DNA from: Elioraea tepida
GTDB lineage: Bacteria > Pseudomonadota > Alphaproteobacteria > Acetobacterales > Acetobacteraceae
NCBI RefSeq assembly: GCF_019203965.1
Contig: NZ_CP076448.1
Coordinates: forward strand, 434,001-498,000
Direction of reading: 5' to 3'
Length of the DNA stretch: 64,000 nucleotides
Below are positions 28,358 to 36,898 of this stretch, piece by piece; the first letter of the stretch is position 1, and each line of letters starts with the position of its first letter. The notes beneath the pieces are model-generated. The model did not search any database and was not told where the DNA came from. It was given only the letters and a program-made list of their open reading frames with translations. The position numbers were made by a program, and so were the translations under genes.

Positions 28358-29364
28358 GCTGCGGTCCTTTCGGCGTCCAGATGGTGTGAGAGGAAGGCGC
28401 AGATCGCACGGTCGGCCCAGGAGCCGTCCCGGCCGCGATCATGGAAGCCGACATGGCCGCCGCCCGAAGCGACCAGCGGTCGAACCTGCGGGTTCACGTC
28501 CCAGTCGATCGCACGGTAGGTGTCGGCGGGGATCCACGGGTCATCTTCCGCGGTGAGGCACAGTGTCGGCACCGTGATGCGAGGAAGTCGGGGGGGAAGC
28601 GAACAGCGCGTGTAGTAGTCCTCCGCGCCCGCAAAGCCCGCGAGCGGGGCGACGTAGCGCTCGTCGAAGTCGCGCACAGTGCGTGCGGCGAGCGCGCCCG
28701 CGAGCAGCGCGGGCGGAACATGTGCCCCGAGAGCGCGCGCCTCCGCCTTCATCCGGCGCAGGATCCAGGCGTGATAGAGCGCGTTTCGCGGCGCCATCAT
28801 CCGCGCCGATACCGGCGCGAGCAGCACGGGAGCACAGATCGTTGCGGCAGCGACGATCGGAAGCGAGGGCGTCTCACCTTCCCTCGCAAGCGCATCGAGC
28901 ACCTGCGTGCCGCCGAGCGACACCCCGATCAGCACAAGGCCGGGAGCGCGCACCGCCTCGGGCAGCGCACGCAGGGCGGCGACGATGTCCGCCCCCGCTC
29001 CGGCATGATAGGGCCTGCGCGAGCGCGGCAGCGAGGGGCGGGAGCCGCGCAGATTGAGCCGTACGACGCCATGGCCGCGCGCACGCCAGAACGCAGCCGA
29101 GCGGCGTATGTGAACCCCGTCCTCGCAGCCCGTGAGCCCGTGCACGAGCACCACCGTCTCGCGCCCCCTCCCCGCATGCCAGGCGGCGGCGAGCGCATCC
29201 CCGTCGCCGAGCTCGAGCCACAGACGCGCAAAGGGCCCAGGGTCGGGCGGGTCACGCCGAAGCGTGTCGCGGACGGTCTGGAGGTCCCCGGTCAGCCAGG
29301 GGAAACGCGGCCGAAACGGTTCAGGCGTCCAGGAAGGCGGCGACACGGCCGATCTGGTCGTCAT
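28354..29364 (-). CDS. YheT-family alpha/beta hydrolase
   Basis: A 336-residue hydrolase of the YheT/EMB8 family. N-terminal FRPRFPWLTGDLQTVRDTL is the family's own signature, followed by VVLVHGLTGCEDGVHIR, the nucleophile elbow GVSLGGTQVL, the acid in CLTAEDDPWIPA and the His in SGGGHVGFHD. Substrate is unknown; relatives act as esterases. The ATG at 29364 lies 44 bases inside the upstream hydrolase gene, so the overlap is long but the N-terminal match supports it. Confidence 0.85.
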   Translation of the reverse strand: MTTRSAVSPPSWTPEPFRPRFPWLTGDLQTVRDTLRRDPPDPGPFARLWLELGDGDALAAAWHAGRGRETVVLVHGLTGCEDGVHIRRSAAFWRARGHGVVRLNLRGSRPSLPRSRRPYHAGAGADIVAALRALPEAVRAPGLVLIGVSLGGTQVLDALAREGETPSLPIVAAATICAPVLLAPVSARMMAPRNALYHAWILRRMKAEARALGAHVPPALLAGALAARTVRDFDERYVAPLAGFAGAEDYYTRCSLPPRLPRITVPTLCLTAEDDPWIPADTYRAIDWDVNPQVRPLVASGGGHVGFHDRGRDGSWADRAICAFLSHHLDAERTAA

Positions 29365-30166
29365 CGACGAGAGCAGGGACATGCCCGACCCCGGGCACGG
29401 TATGCAGCGCGACACCCGGCCGCGCGGCCATGCGTTCGGCCGTCTCGGGCAGGAGCAGATCCGACAGTTCCCCACGCAGAACGAGAATGGGGATCGAGAT
29501 CCCCTCCCACATCGCCCAGAGGTCGATGTCCTGCGCGACCTCAGGCATGGGCGCGGCGATGGCCGGATCATAATGAAGTCGGATCGTTCCGTCCGGCACC
29601 CGACGCGCCGAGGTGGCGGCGAGATGTCGCCAATCCTCCTCCGTCATCGGGCCGAAGCCCGCATGCACCCGGCGCAGATGCGCCTCGAGCGCTGTCTCGT
29701 CCGCGAAGGCCGGGTCGGCGCCGACGTAAGCCCTGATCCGCGCAAGCGCCGGCGCTGGCAGGAACGGCCCGACATCGTTGAGGACGAGGCGCCGGATCGG
29801 CTGGCCGGGAAGCGCCGCGATCGCAAGGCCGATCAGCCCGCCCATCGAGGTGCCGACCCAGTCGACCGTCTCCGCCCCGAGCGCGGCGAGAAGATGCGAA
29901 CACGCCGCGATGTAGGTCGGCACCCCGTAGAGCATCGGGTTCGCGAGCCACTCGCTCCGCCCGCGCCCCGGCATGTCGGGGCAGACGACGAAGCGGCCGC
30001 GCGCGGCGAGCGCCGCGGCGAGCCGGTCGAAGTCTCTCCCCGTCCGGGTGAGCCCATGGAGGCAAATGATCGGCGGGCGCGGCCCGGGCGCGCCCCATGC
30101 GACATAGGCAAGCGAGTGGAAACCGTCGGCGGCGAGCCAGCGGACTGACGCCTCGCGCGGGTTCAC
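29321..30166 (-). CDS. Alpha/beta hydrolase
   Basis: A 281-residue single-domain alpha/beta hydrolase. Oxyanion/HG motif ICLHGLTRTGRDFD, nucleophile GTSMGGLIG (Ser), acid region VLRGELSDLL and catalytic His in VPGVGHVPALVD are all present. It has no signal peptide. The GTG start overlaps the stop of the CoA-transferase gene by 4 bases. Substrate cannot be predicted; esters or lactones are likely. It closely resembles in plan the hydrolase at 60579-61445, but the two differ clearly in sequence. Confidence 0.86.
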   Translation of the reverse strand: MNPREASVRWLAADGFHSLAYVAWGAPGPRPPIICLHGLTRTGRDFDRLAAALAARGRFVVCPDMPGRGRSEWLANPMLYGVPTYIAACSHLLAALGAETVDWVGTSMGGLIGLAIAALPGQPIRRLVLNDVGPFLPAPALARIRAYVGADPAFADETALEAHLRRVHAGFGPMTEEDWRHLAATSARRVPDGTIRLHYDPAIAAPMPEVAQDIDLWAMWEGISIPILVLRGELSDLLLPETAERMAARPGVALHTVPGVGHVPALVDDDQIGRVAAFLDA

Positions 30167-31401
30167 ACCACGCCCTTGGCACGAAGCGAGCCGATCTCCT
30201 CCGCCGTCAGCCCCGCCTCGAGCAGAATCTCCTCGGTGTGCGCGCCGAGCACGGGCGGAGGGGTGCGATAGTCGGGTGGCGTGGCGGAGAGTTTCACCGG
30301 GTTCGCGATCAGCTTCACCGGAACGCCGCCAGTCGCGGCATGCGGCATCTCGATCACCATCCCCCGCGCCTGGACGTGCGGGTCGGCGAACACGTCCTTG
30401 AGCGTGTTGATCGGCCCGCAGCCGATCGAGAGCGCCTCAAGCTCCCTGATCCACTCGGCCGTGGTTCGGCTCTTCATTACCGGGGTCAGCGTGTCGGTCA
30501 CGAGCGCGCGGTTGGCGACGCGCGCGGCATTGGTGGCGAAGCGGTCGTCGGCGAGCAGGTGCCCAAGCCCGAAGGCCTTGCAGAAGCGCTCGAAGGTCGC
30601 GTCATTGCCGATCGAGAGCATGATCGCGCCGTCGGCGGTCGCGAACACCTGGTAGGGAACGATGTTCGGGTGCTGGTTTCCGAGGCGCGGCGGGTTCTCC
30701 CCCGTCGCGAGATAGTTCATGCCCTGGTTGGCGAGCCAGGCGACATGGGTGTCGAGCATGCCGATGTCGATGTGCTGCCCCTGCCCTGTCGCCTCCCTGT
30801 GGCGCAGGGCGGCGAGGATGCCGATCGTGGCATAGAGCCCGGCGAACAGGTCGGCGACCGGGATGCCAACCTTCTGCGGCAGCCCGTCGGGTTCGCCCGT
30901 GAGGCTCATCACCCCGCCCATCGCCTGAATAAGGCTGTCATAGCCTGGCCGCGGGGCGTAGGGGCCGGTCTGGCCGAAGCCGGTGATCGAGCAGTAGATC
31001 AGCCCGGGGAACTCGCCGCTGAGGCTCGCGTAGTCGAGCCCGTATTTCGCAAGCCCGCGGGGCTTGAAGTTCTCGACCAGGATGTCGCAGCGGGCGATCA
31101 GGCGCTTCGCGAGCGCCGCGCCCTCGGGCTTGGCGATGTCGAGCGTGAGGCTGCGCTTGTTACGGTTCACCCCGGCGAAATAGGCGCTCTCCTTCGTCGG
31201 GCCGTCGGCACCGGGCAGGAAGGGGGGAGCGAAGCCGCGCGTGTCGTCGCCGCGCGTGGGGTGCTCGATCTTGATCACGTCCGCGCCAAGGTCACCCAGC
31301 ATCTGCGTGCAGGTCGGCCCCGCAAGCACGCGCGTGAGGTCGAACACGCGCAGGCCCTTGAGCGGCCCCGTCGGCTCCCTGCCCGTCTGATCTGCGGCCA
31401 T
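30163..31401 (-). CDS. CaiB/BaiF family CoA-transferase
   Basis: A 412-residue class III CoA-transferase (formyl-CoA transferase type) that moves CoA between carboxylic acids. N-terminal LKGLRVFDLTRVLAGPTCTQMLGDLGADVIKIE is split across the family signature; VNRNKRSLTLDI, ENFKPRGLAKYGLDY and the catalytic Asp in IGMLDTHVAWL are visible. Start is the ATG giving MAADQTGREP. It heads the four-gene minus-strand unit and diverges from the aldehyde dehydrogenase gene; a joint catabolic role is plausible. Confidence 0.92.
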   Translation of the reverse strand: MAADQTGREPTGPLKGLRVFDLTRVLAGPTCTQMLGDLGADVIKIEHPTRGDDTRGFAPPFLPGADGPTKESAYFAGVNRNKRSLTLDIAKPEGAALAKRLIARCDILVENFKPRGLAKYGLDYASLSGEFPGLIYCSITGFGQTGPYAPRPGYDSLIQAMGGVMSLTGEPDGLPQKVGIPVADLFAGLYATIGILAALRHREATGQGQHIDIGMLDTHVAWLANQGMNYLATGENPPRLGNQHPNIVPYQVFATADGAIMLSIGNDATFERFCKAFGLGHLLADDRFATNAARVANRALVTDTLTPVMKSRTTAEWIRELEALSIGCGPINTLKDVFADPHVQARGMVIEMPHAATGGVPVKLIANPVKLSATPPDYRTPPPVLGAHTEEILLEAGLTAEEIGSLRAKGVV

Positions 31402-31498
31402 CGCGTCCTTTCCCGAGAGGCCCCCCGGCTTGAAGGCCGCAGGGGGCGGGTGCATGGTCGGCGCGCTTATGGAACCCGAGCCGGGGAGGATCAAGCCC
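31402..31498. promoter_or_regulatory. Divergent promoter region, CoA-transferase / aldehyde dehydrogenase
   Basis: The 97 bases between the two divergent start codons must hold promoters for both directions. I could not identify clear -35/-10 boxes in this GC-rich sequence. GGGGAGG near 31483 is the ribosome site of the dehydrogenase. Confidence 0.35.
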
Positions 31499-33016
31499 AT
31501 GCCGGACACCCTCGTCGCAGGCCGCGTGCCCGCCGCGCCGACGCTCGATGAGCGCGCCCTCGCCCGCTCCCTTTCCGGGGTGCATCTGATCGATGGCGCA
31601 CTCGTGCCTGCCCTCTCGGGCAGGACCTTCCCAGTGGTGAACCCGGCGACCGGCGAGGAGGTGGCGACCGCCGCGGAGGGCGACGCGGCGGATGTCGACC
31701 GTGCGGTCGCGGCCGCCGCCGTCGCGCAGAAGGCCTGGGCGAAGGTCCCCGCCCGCAAGCGCGGCGAGCTCGTTGGCGCCTGCGCGCGCGCGCTTCTTGA
31801 CCATGTCGAGGAGCTCGGGCGTCTGATCGCTCTCGAGACCGGCAAGGCGTTGCGCACCGAGAGCCGGGTCGAGGCGCAGGTTCTTGCCGACATCTTCGCC
31901 TTCTACGGCGGGCTCGGGTCGGAGCTGAAGGGCGAGACGGTTCCATTCCACCCCGACGTTCTGTTGCTGACGATCCGCGAGCCGCTCGGGGTGGTCGGCG
32001 CGATCATTCCCTGGAATGTGCCGATGCTTCTGATGGCACTGAAGGTCGCGCCCGCCCTCGTCGCCGGCAATGCGGTGGTGGTGAAATCGGCCGAGGAGGC
32101 GCCGCTTGCGGTTCTGCGCGTGTGCGAGATCCTCAACCGGCTGTTGCCCCCTGGCCTCGTCAACATCCTCTCCGGCTTCGGCCCCGAGTGCGGCGCGCCG
32201 CTCGTCGAGCACCCGAAGGTGCGGAAGGTGACGTTCACCGGCTCGGTCGAGGTCGGGCGGGTCGTCGGCCAGGCGGCGGCGCGGAAGATCATTCCGGTCA
32301 CGCTCGAGCTCGGCGGCAAAAGCCCGATGATCGTGTTCGACGACGCCGACCTCGAGCGGACGGTTGCCGGCGCGATCACCTCGATGCGCTTTACCCGGCA
32401 GGGGCAGAGCTGCACGGCGGCGAGCCGGATCTACGTGCACGAGCGGATCTTCGACGCCTTCGCCGCGGCGCTTGCCGCGAAGGTGGACGCTATGGTGATG
32501 GGGGACCCGCTGGACGAGCGCACCGACATCGGAACGATCATCAGCAGAGCCCAGTTCGAGAAGGTGAAGGCCTTTATCGACGAGGGGCTCGCCACGCCGG
32601 GGGCGACGGCGCGCGCCTGCTCGGCCCTGCCGACCGACCCGGCACTCGCCAAGGGCCTGTTCATCCGGCCGCACATCTTCTTCGGCCTGCCGCGGACGAG
32701 CCGGCTCGTGCGCGAGGAGATCTTCGGCCCCGTCACGGTCCTGTTCCCGTTCCGCGACTGGGAGGCGGTGCTCGAGGAGGCGAATGACAGTGACTACGGC
32801 CTCGCCGCCTCGGTGTGGACCAACAACCTGAAGATCGGCCTCAGGATGGCGCACGCGCTCGAGGCGGGGCTTGTGCAGATCAACCAGAACCTCGTGGTTC
32901 AGGCGAACCTGAGCTATGGCGGCATCAAGAGCTCTGGGCTCGGCAAGGAGGCCTCGCTCGAGGCGATGCTCGAGCACTTCATGCACAAGAAGACGATCAT
33001 GGTGAACATGGCCTGA
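31499..33016 (+). CDS. NAD(P)-dependent aldehyde dehydrogenase
   Basis: A 505-residue ALDH-superfamily enzyme that oxidises an aldehyde to the acid. Visible are the substrate/cofactor loop IPWNVPMLLMALKVAPAL, the NAD site FTGSVEVGR, catalytic Glu in LELGGKSPM, catalytic Cys in GQSCTAASR and EEIFGPVTVLFPF. I chose the ATG at 31499 with GGGGAGG upstream; longer open sequence upstream runs into the divergent promoter. It ends next to the second PEP-CTERM gene, tail to tail. Substrate is unknown. Confidence 0.92.
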   Translation: MPDTLVAGRVPAAPTLDERALARSLSGVHLIDGALVPALSGRTFPVVNPATGEEVATAAEGDAADVDRAVAAAAVAQKAWAKVPARKRGELVGACARALLDHVEELGRLIALETGKALRTESRVEAQVLADIFAFYGGLGSELKGETVPFHPDVLLLTIREPLGVVGAIIPWNVPMLLMALKVAPALVAGNAVVVKSAEEAPLAVLRVCEILNRLLPPGLVNILSGFGPECGAPLVEHPKVRKVTFTGSVEVGRVVGQAAARKIIPVTLELGGKSPMIVFDDADLERTVAGAITSMRFTRQGQSCTAASRIYVHERIFDAFAAALAAKVDAMVMGDPLDERTDIGTIISRAQFEKVKAFIDEGLATPGATARACSALPTDPALAKGLFIRPHIFFGLPRTSRLVREEIFGPVTVLFPFRDWEAVLEEANDSDYGLAASVWTNNLKIGLRMAHALEAGLVQINQNLVVQANLSYGGIKSSGLGKEASLEAMLEHFMHKKTIMVNMA

Positions 33017-33126
33017 GCCCCGCCGACAGCCAGAGGCCGGCTCGACGGCCGCTGTATGCCGCGCCGCGACGGCTGGCGGACGCGGAAAGTGGCGCTGCGC
33101 GGTGCCCCGGCTGGGTCGGACCGGCT

Positions 33127-33615
33127 CTAGCCGCTGCGACGGCGGCGCAAAAGCGCGAGCGCCGCGACGGCGACCCCTAGGAGGCCCAAGCCCGCCGGCT
33201 CAGGCACCGGCGTTCCGCCCCCGCCGCCTGGCCCATCGCCTGACCCTCCTCCGGGACCGCCGCCAGGGCCACCGCCTCCCGTCTCGCCGCCCCCGGGCGA
33301 CAGACCGCCTCCCCCGCCGTCGGAGAACACCAGGGGAGCACCAGCCAAGGGGAACAGAAGGCCCGGTGTTGGAGCGGAGGCAATTACCGGCGGCGGCGCC
33401 ACCGCCGGTTCTCGCAGAGCGGCAGCGATCAGAGGCGGAACGCCGGTGGCGACACAGACGAGGGTTAGAACGGCGGCAGCGCGTGGCCTGACCGCAGCCG
33501 TGGTGGCGATCGCAGTACGCCGGACGGGGCGCACCGGTCGCGACACTGTTGCAGCCGCCGGCACCCATGATGACGCCCTGCGCGGCCTGAGCACCCAGAA
33601 ACAGCGGATCGGCAT
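33127..33615 (-). CDS. Glycine-rich PEP-CTERM protein
   Basis: A 162-residue exported protein with a basic N-terminus, a hydrophobic segment AAAVLTLVCVATGVPPLIAAAL acting as late signal peptide, a Pro/Ala region, a strongly Gly-rich stretch (about 98-134) and a C-terminal PEP-CTERM signal: VPEPAG, hydrophobic helix LGLLGVAVAALALL, then RRRRSG. The Gly-rich spacer leaves almost no folded domain, so it may be a flexible surface filament or adhesin. The ATG is preceded by GGGGCAGG. The upstream region to 33865 is A/T-rich compared with its surroundings. Confidence 0.72.
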   Translation of the reverse strand: MPIRCFWVLRPRRASSWVPAAATVSRPVRPVRRTAIATTAAVRPRAAAVLTLVCVATGVPPLIAAALREPAVAPPPVIASAPTPGLLFPLAGAPLVFSDGGGGGLSPGGGETGGGGPGGGPGGGSGDGPGGGGGTPVPEPAGLGLLGVAVAALALLRRRRSG

Positions 33616-33865
33616 GACCTGCCCCGGTGCGTTAAACCCTTGGTAGCATCTCTATACCGACAGTGTGTAGCTTTTTCTATGCATCTTTTTCATCTCTGCA
33701 CAGCTCAAAAAGTGTACACTTGGCGCCATCGGCCCGCGCCTCGCTTGGGCCGAGCCAGAACCGGCACGCGAGGGTCCTTTCGCATCCAGCTTCGTCGTTC
33801 CCGCTCCGTCGGGCTTGCCCGCTCTCGCCTTGGCACGACATCTTCAGACACCATCCGAGGAGACC
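33616..33865. other. A/T-rich divergent region between PEP-CTERM and monooxygenase genes
   Basis: These 250 bases separate two divergent genes. Bases 33640-33720 are unusually A/T-rich for this genome and contain the perfect palindrome AGTGTACACT (33711-33720). No clear -24/-12 pair was found for the PEP-CTERM direction. A TGGCACG at 33831 lacks a matching -12 element. It is probably regulatory. Confidence 0.45.
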
Positions 33866-35311
33866 ATGGACGCACCCCCTGGAACCGATGCCGCGCTCGG
33901 ACTCGCCGCACTCGAGGCGCGCGTCAGACGCGACCTCGCCCTGATCGCCTATCCCGAGCCGGAATGGGTGCCGCCCCGCGTCACCGCGACGGGCGAGCGC
34001 ATGCTCGATGTGCTCGTGGTCGGAGCGGGCCAGGGCGGGCTCGTCACCCTCTTCGCCCTGAAGCGCGACCGCGTCACCAACATCCTCGCGATCGACCGCA
34101 AGCCGGCCGGGGCGGAAGGCCCCTGGCGCGACTACGCCCGCATGATCACGCTGCGGTCGTGGAAGACCGTGACCGGGCCTGACCTGGACATCCCCTCGCT
34201 CACCTTCCAGTCCTGGTTCGAGGCACAGTGGGGGGAGTCGGCCTTCGCGGCCCTGAACAAGATCCCGAAGGAGATGTGGGCGGACTACCTCGCGTGGTAT
34301 CGCCGCGTGTTGTCGCTTCCGGTGCGGAACGGCGTTGAGCTGCTCGCCCTTGATCCCTGCGCGGACGGCCTTGCCGCGCGCGTGCGCGACGATGCGGAGG
34401 AGCGCACCCTCATCGCACGAAAGGTCGTGCTCGCCACGGGGATCGAGACGCCGGGGCGCTGGTGGATGCCGGACTTCATCGCCGCCCTGCCCCCCCATCT
34501 CCGGGCCCACACTGCAGACGCGATCGATTTCGCAGCGCTCAGGGGCAAGCACGTCGCGGTCTTGGGCGCCGGCGCCTCGGCCTTCGACAATGCCGCGACC
34601 GCGCTCGAACACGGCGCGCGCGTCACCCTCTGCTGCCGGCGGCCGGTGCTGCAGCGCCTCCAGCCCTACAAGCAGATCTCCTATGCCGGCTTCTTCCGCG
34701 GCTTCCCCCAGCTCCCCGATGCCGAGCGGTGGCGGTGGATGAACCACCTCCTGACGCTGCGCGAGGCCTTCCCCCGCGAGACCTGGGAGCGCGCCTCGCG
34801 CCACGCGGGCTTCACCCTGCGCACGGGAACGCCCTGGCTCGGCGCGCGCGCGATCGGCGACGGCCGAGACCAGCAGGTCGAGATCGACACGCCCTCGGGC
34901 CCGCTCCGGGCCGATTTCGTCATCTGCGGCACGGGCTTCGAGATGGACCTCGCCGCCCTCCCCGCTCTTGCCCCGCACGCGCCGCTGATCGCCACCTGGG
35001 GTGACCGCTACCGCCCGCCCGAGGCGGAGGCGAACCCGCGGCTTGCCCGCTTCCCCTATCTCAGCCCGGGCTTCGCCTTGACCGAGCGCACCCCCGGCAC
35101 CGCCCCCTGGCTCAAGGACGTGCACCTCTTCAGCTTCGCGGCGACAGTCAGCTTCGGGCCTTCCGGAAGCTCGATCAACGCGATGAAGTTCGCCGCCCCC
35201 CGCCTCGCCCAGGCGATCGTCTCCGACCTGTTCGCGGCCGATGCCGAGGCGCACTATCAGGCCCTGGTCGCGTACGACACGCCGGAGTTCACCCTGCCCG
35301 GCGAGGCCTGA
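33866..35311 (+). CDS. FAD/NAD(P)-dependent monooxygenase-like oxidoreductase
   Basis: A 481-residue flavoprotein with two dinucleotide folds: LVVGAGQGGLVTLFAL (FAD, about residue 51 onward) and VAVLGAGASAFDNAATALE (NADPH). Between them VLATGIETPGRWW and later VICGTGFEMDL fit the flavin-containing/Baeyer-Villiger monooxygenase superfamily. The exact BVMO fingerprint is not seen, so an N-hydroxylase or FMO-type activity is equally possible. ATG start with GAGGAG. A complete TRAP transporter follows on the same strand after 62 bases, suggesting that the enzyme acts on the imported compound. Confidence 0.8.
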   Translation: MDAPPGTDAALGLAALEARVRRDLALIAYPEPEWVPPRVTATGERMLDVLVVGAGQGGLVTLFALKRDRVTNILAIDRKPAGAEGPWRDYARMITLRSWKTVTGPDLDIPSLTFQSWFEAQWGESAFAALNKIPKEMWADYLAWYRRVLSLPVRNGVELLALDPCADGLAARVRDDAEERTLIARKVVLATGIETPGRWWMPDFIAALPPHLRAHTADAIDFAALRGKHVAVLGAGASAFDNAATALEHGARVTLCCRRPVLQRLQPYKQISYAGFFRGFPQLPDAERWRWMNHLLTLREAFPRETWERASRHAGFTLRTGTPWLGARAIGDGRDQQVEIDTPSGPLRADFVICGTGFEMDLAALPALAPHAPLIATWGDRYRPPEAEANPRLARFPYLSPGFALTERTPGTAPWLKDVHLFSFAATVSFGPSGSSINAMKFAAPRLAQAIVSDLFAADAEAHYQALVAYDTPEFTLPGEA

Positions 35312-35373
35312 CACTTGGCACGCCGCGTGCACCCCCTGACGTGACCCTCATGAGCACTCCGGAGAGACAGCGC

Positions 35374-36405
35374 ATGTACCGCAGAACCCTCCTCGCCTCC
35401 GCCCTCGCCGCCCCTGCCGTGCTGCCCAGCACGAGGGCATCTGCCCAGACCTTCACGTTCCGGCTGCACTCCTTCAGCTCGCCGACCGCTCTCGACCACA
35501 CGATGCACCTCGACCGCTGGGCCGAGACGGTCGGGCGCGAAAGCGGTGGCCGGATCAAGGTCGAGGTCTATCCGGCTCTGCAGCTCGGCGGCCAGGCGCG
35601 CGACCTCGTGCAGCAGGCGGAGGATGGGGTCGTCGACATCATCTGGACGGTCGCGGGCTTCAGCCCCGGCCGGTTCCCCGGCACCGAGGGGCTCGAGCTT
35701 CCGTTCGTGAACACCGGCACCTCGGCGACGATGAGCCCGGCGGCGATGGAGTTCGCCGAGAAGCACCTCGCCGACACCGAATACCGCGCCTTCAAGATCA
35801 TCTGCATCCATTCGACCGACCGCTCGGTGGTGCACACCACCCGCCGCCCCATCCGCACGCTCGAGGACTTCCGCGGCCTCAGGATCCGGGTCGCGGGGCG
35901 GTTCATCGGCGAGACGGTCAGCGCCTTCGGCGCGACCCCGGTCGGGATCCCGCTCCCTGGCGTCTACGAGGCGCTCGCGCGCGGCCAAGTCGACGGCATG
36001 ATGATCAACTGGGCCATCACGCTTCCGTATCGTTTCTTCGAGGTCGCCAAGTATCACACCGACACGGCGGTGTTCCAGGGCATGCTTCTGACCCTGATGA
36101 ACCGGCGCTCTTACGAGCGCCTGCCCCCCGACCTTCGCGCCGTGATCGATGCCAACAGCGGGATCAACTACGCGAAGAAGATGGGCGAGATCTGGGACAG
36201 CCAGACCGCCCCGGCGATCGCCGCCAACCGCGACGCCCCTGGCAACGAGATCATCACCATCTCGCCACAGGAGCGCGCGCGCTGGGTGGCCGCGGCGCAG
36301 CCCGTCTACCAGACCTGGATCCGCGAAATGAACCGCCTCGGTCGTCCGGGCCAGCAGATGTTCGACGACCTGATGGCCATCACTGCCAAGTATGGGCGGG
36401 CCTGA
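35374..36405 (+). CDS. dctP: TRAP transporter substrate-binding protein
   Basis: A 343-residue periplasmic binding protein of the DctP family. N-terminal signal MYRRTLLASALAAPAVLPSTRASA has a twin-arginine-like pair. Mature protein: FRLHSFSSPTALDHTMHLDRW, then GRIKVEVYPALQLGGQ and the ligand-carboxylate arginine region GLRIRVAGRF, followed by GIPLPGVYEALARGQVDGM. I chose the ATG giving MYRR, with GGAG nine bases upstream; two earlier in-frame starts exist. Ligands of this family are mostly organic or keto acids. dctQ begins inside its last codons. Confidence 0.9.
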   Translation: MYRRTLLASALAAPAVLPSTRASAQTFTFRLHSFSSPTALDHTMHLDRWAETVGRESGGRIKVEVYPALQLGGQARDLVQQAEDGVVDIIWTVAGFSPGRFPGTEGLELPFVNTGTSATMSPAAMEFAEKHLADTEYRAFKIICIHSTDRSVVHTTRRPIRTLEDFRGLRIRVAGRFIGETVSAFGATPVGIPLPGVYEALARGQVDGMMINWAITLPYRFFEVAKYHTDTAVFQGMLLTLMNRRSYERLPPDLRAVIDANSGINYAKKMGEIWDSQTAPAIAANRDAPGNEIITISPQERARWVAAAQPVYQTWIREMNRLGRPGQQMFDDLMAITAKYGRA

Positions 36406-36898
36406 GGCGGCGGGCGTCGGGCTTCTCGACCGGGCGGCACGGGCGCTCGCGATCGCGGGCGGCGTGCTGCTCGTCGCCGCCATGGCGGTGACGGTCGCCT
36501 CCGTCGGCCGCGCCGCCTTCGGTCGCGCGATCCTCGGCGATACGGAGCTCGTTGAGCTTCTGGTTGGCGTCGCCATCGCCTGGTTCATGCCCTGGTGTCA
36601 GGCCCGCCGCGCCCATGTCCGGCTCGAGGTGTTCACTGCGCGTGCCCCGGAGCCGGTGCGCCGTGCGCTCGACCGGGCGGCGGGGCTCATGGTTGCGCTC
36701 GTCGTCGCCCTGCTCGCCTGGCGGCTCATCCAGGGTGGGCTCGATGCGCATGAGCGTGGGCGGCAGACGATGTTCCTCGAGCTCCCCCTCTGGTGGGGCT
36801 ACGCCGCGGCGGCGATCGGCATGGTTCTGTGGACCATGATCGCGCTCGCGCAGTCGGTCGCCCGGCTCGATCCTGCACCGTCGACACCCCGCCCGTGA
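36392..36898 (+). CDS. dctQ: TRAP transporter small permease
   Basis: A 168-residue membrane protein with four hydrophobic segments, the small TRAP permease that links the binding protein to the large permease. The AIAWFMPWCQARRAHVRLEVF stretch is the family signature. The ATG overlaps the end of dctP by 14 bases and its stop overlaps the dctM GTG, so the three subunits are translated together. Confidence 0.87.
   Translation: MGGPEAAGVGLLDRAARALAIAGGVLLVAAMAVTVASVGRAAFGRAILGDTELVELLVGVAIAWFMPWCQARRAHVRLEVFTARAPEPVRRALDRAAGLMVALVVALLAWRLIQGGLDAHERGRQTMFLELPLWWGYAAAAIGMVLWTMIALAQSVARLDPAPSTPRP

Noticed and set aside
33743-33756. GG-N10-GC pair on the minus strand before the second PEP-CTERM gene
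   Set aside because: Only the spacing fits; the flanking consensus is poor and such pairs are frequent by chance in GC-rich DNA.
33831-33846. TGGCACG as a sigma-54 -24 element for the monooxygenase gene
   Set aside because: The -12 element is missing (CTTC instead of TTGC) and the start site would leave almost no leader before the ATG.
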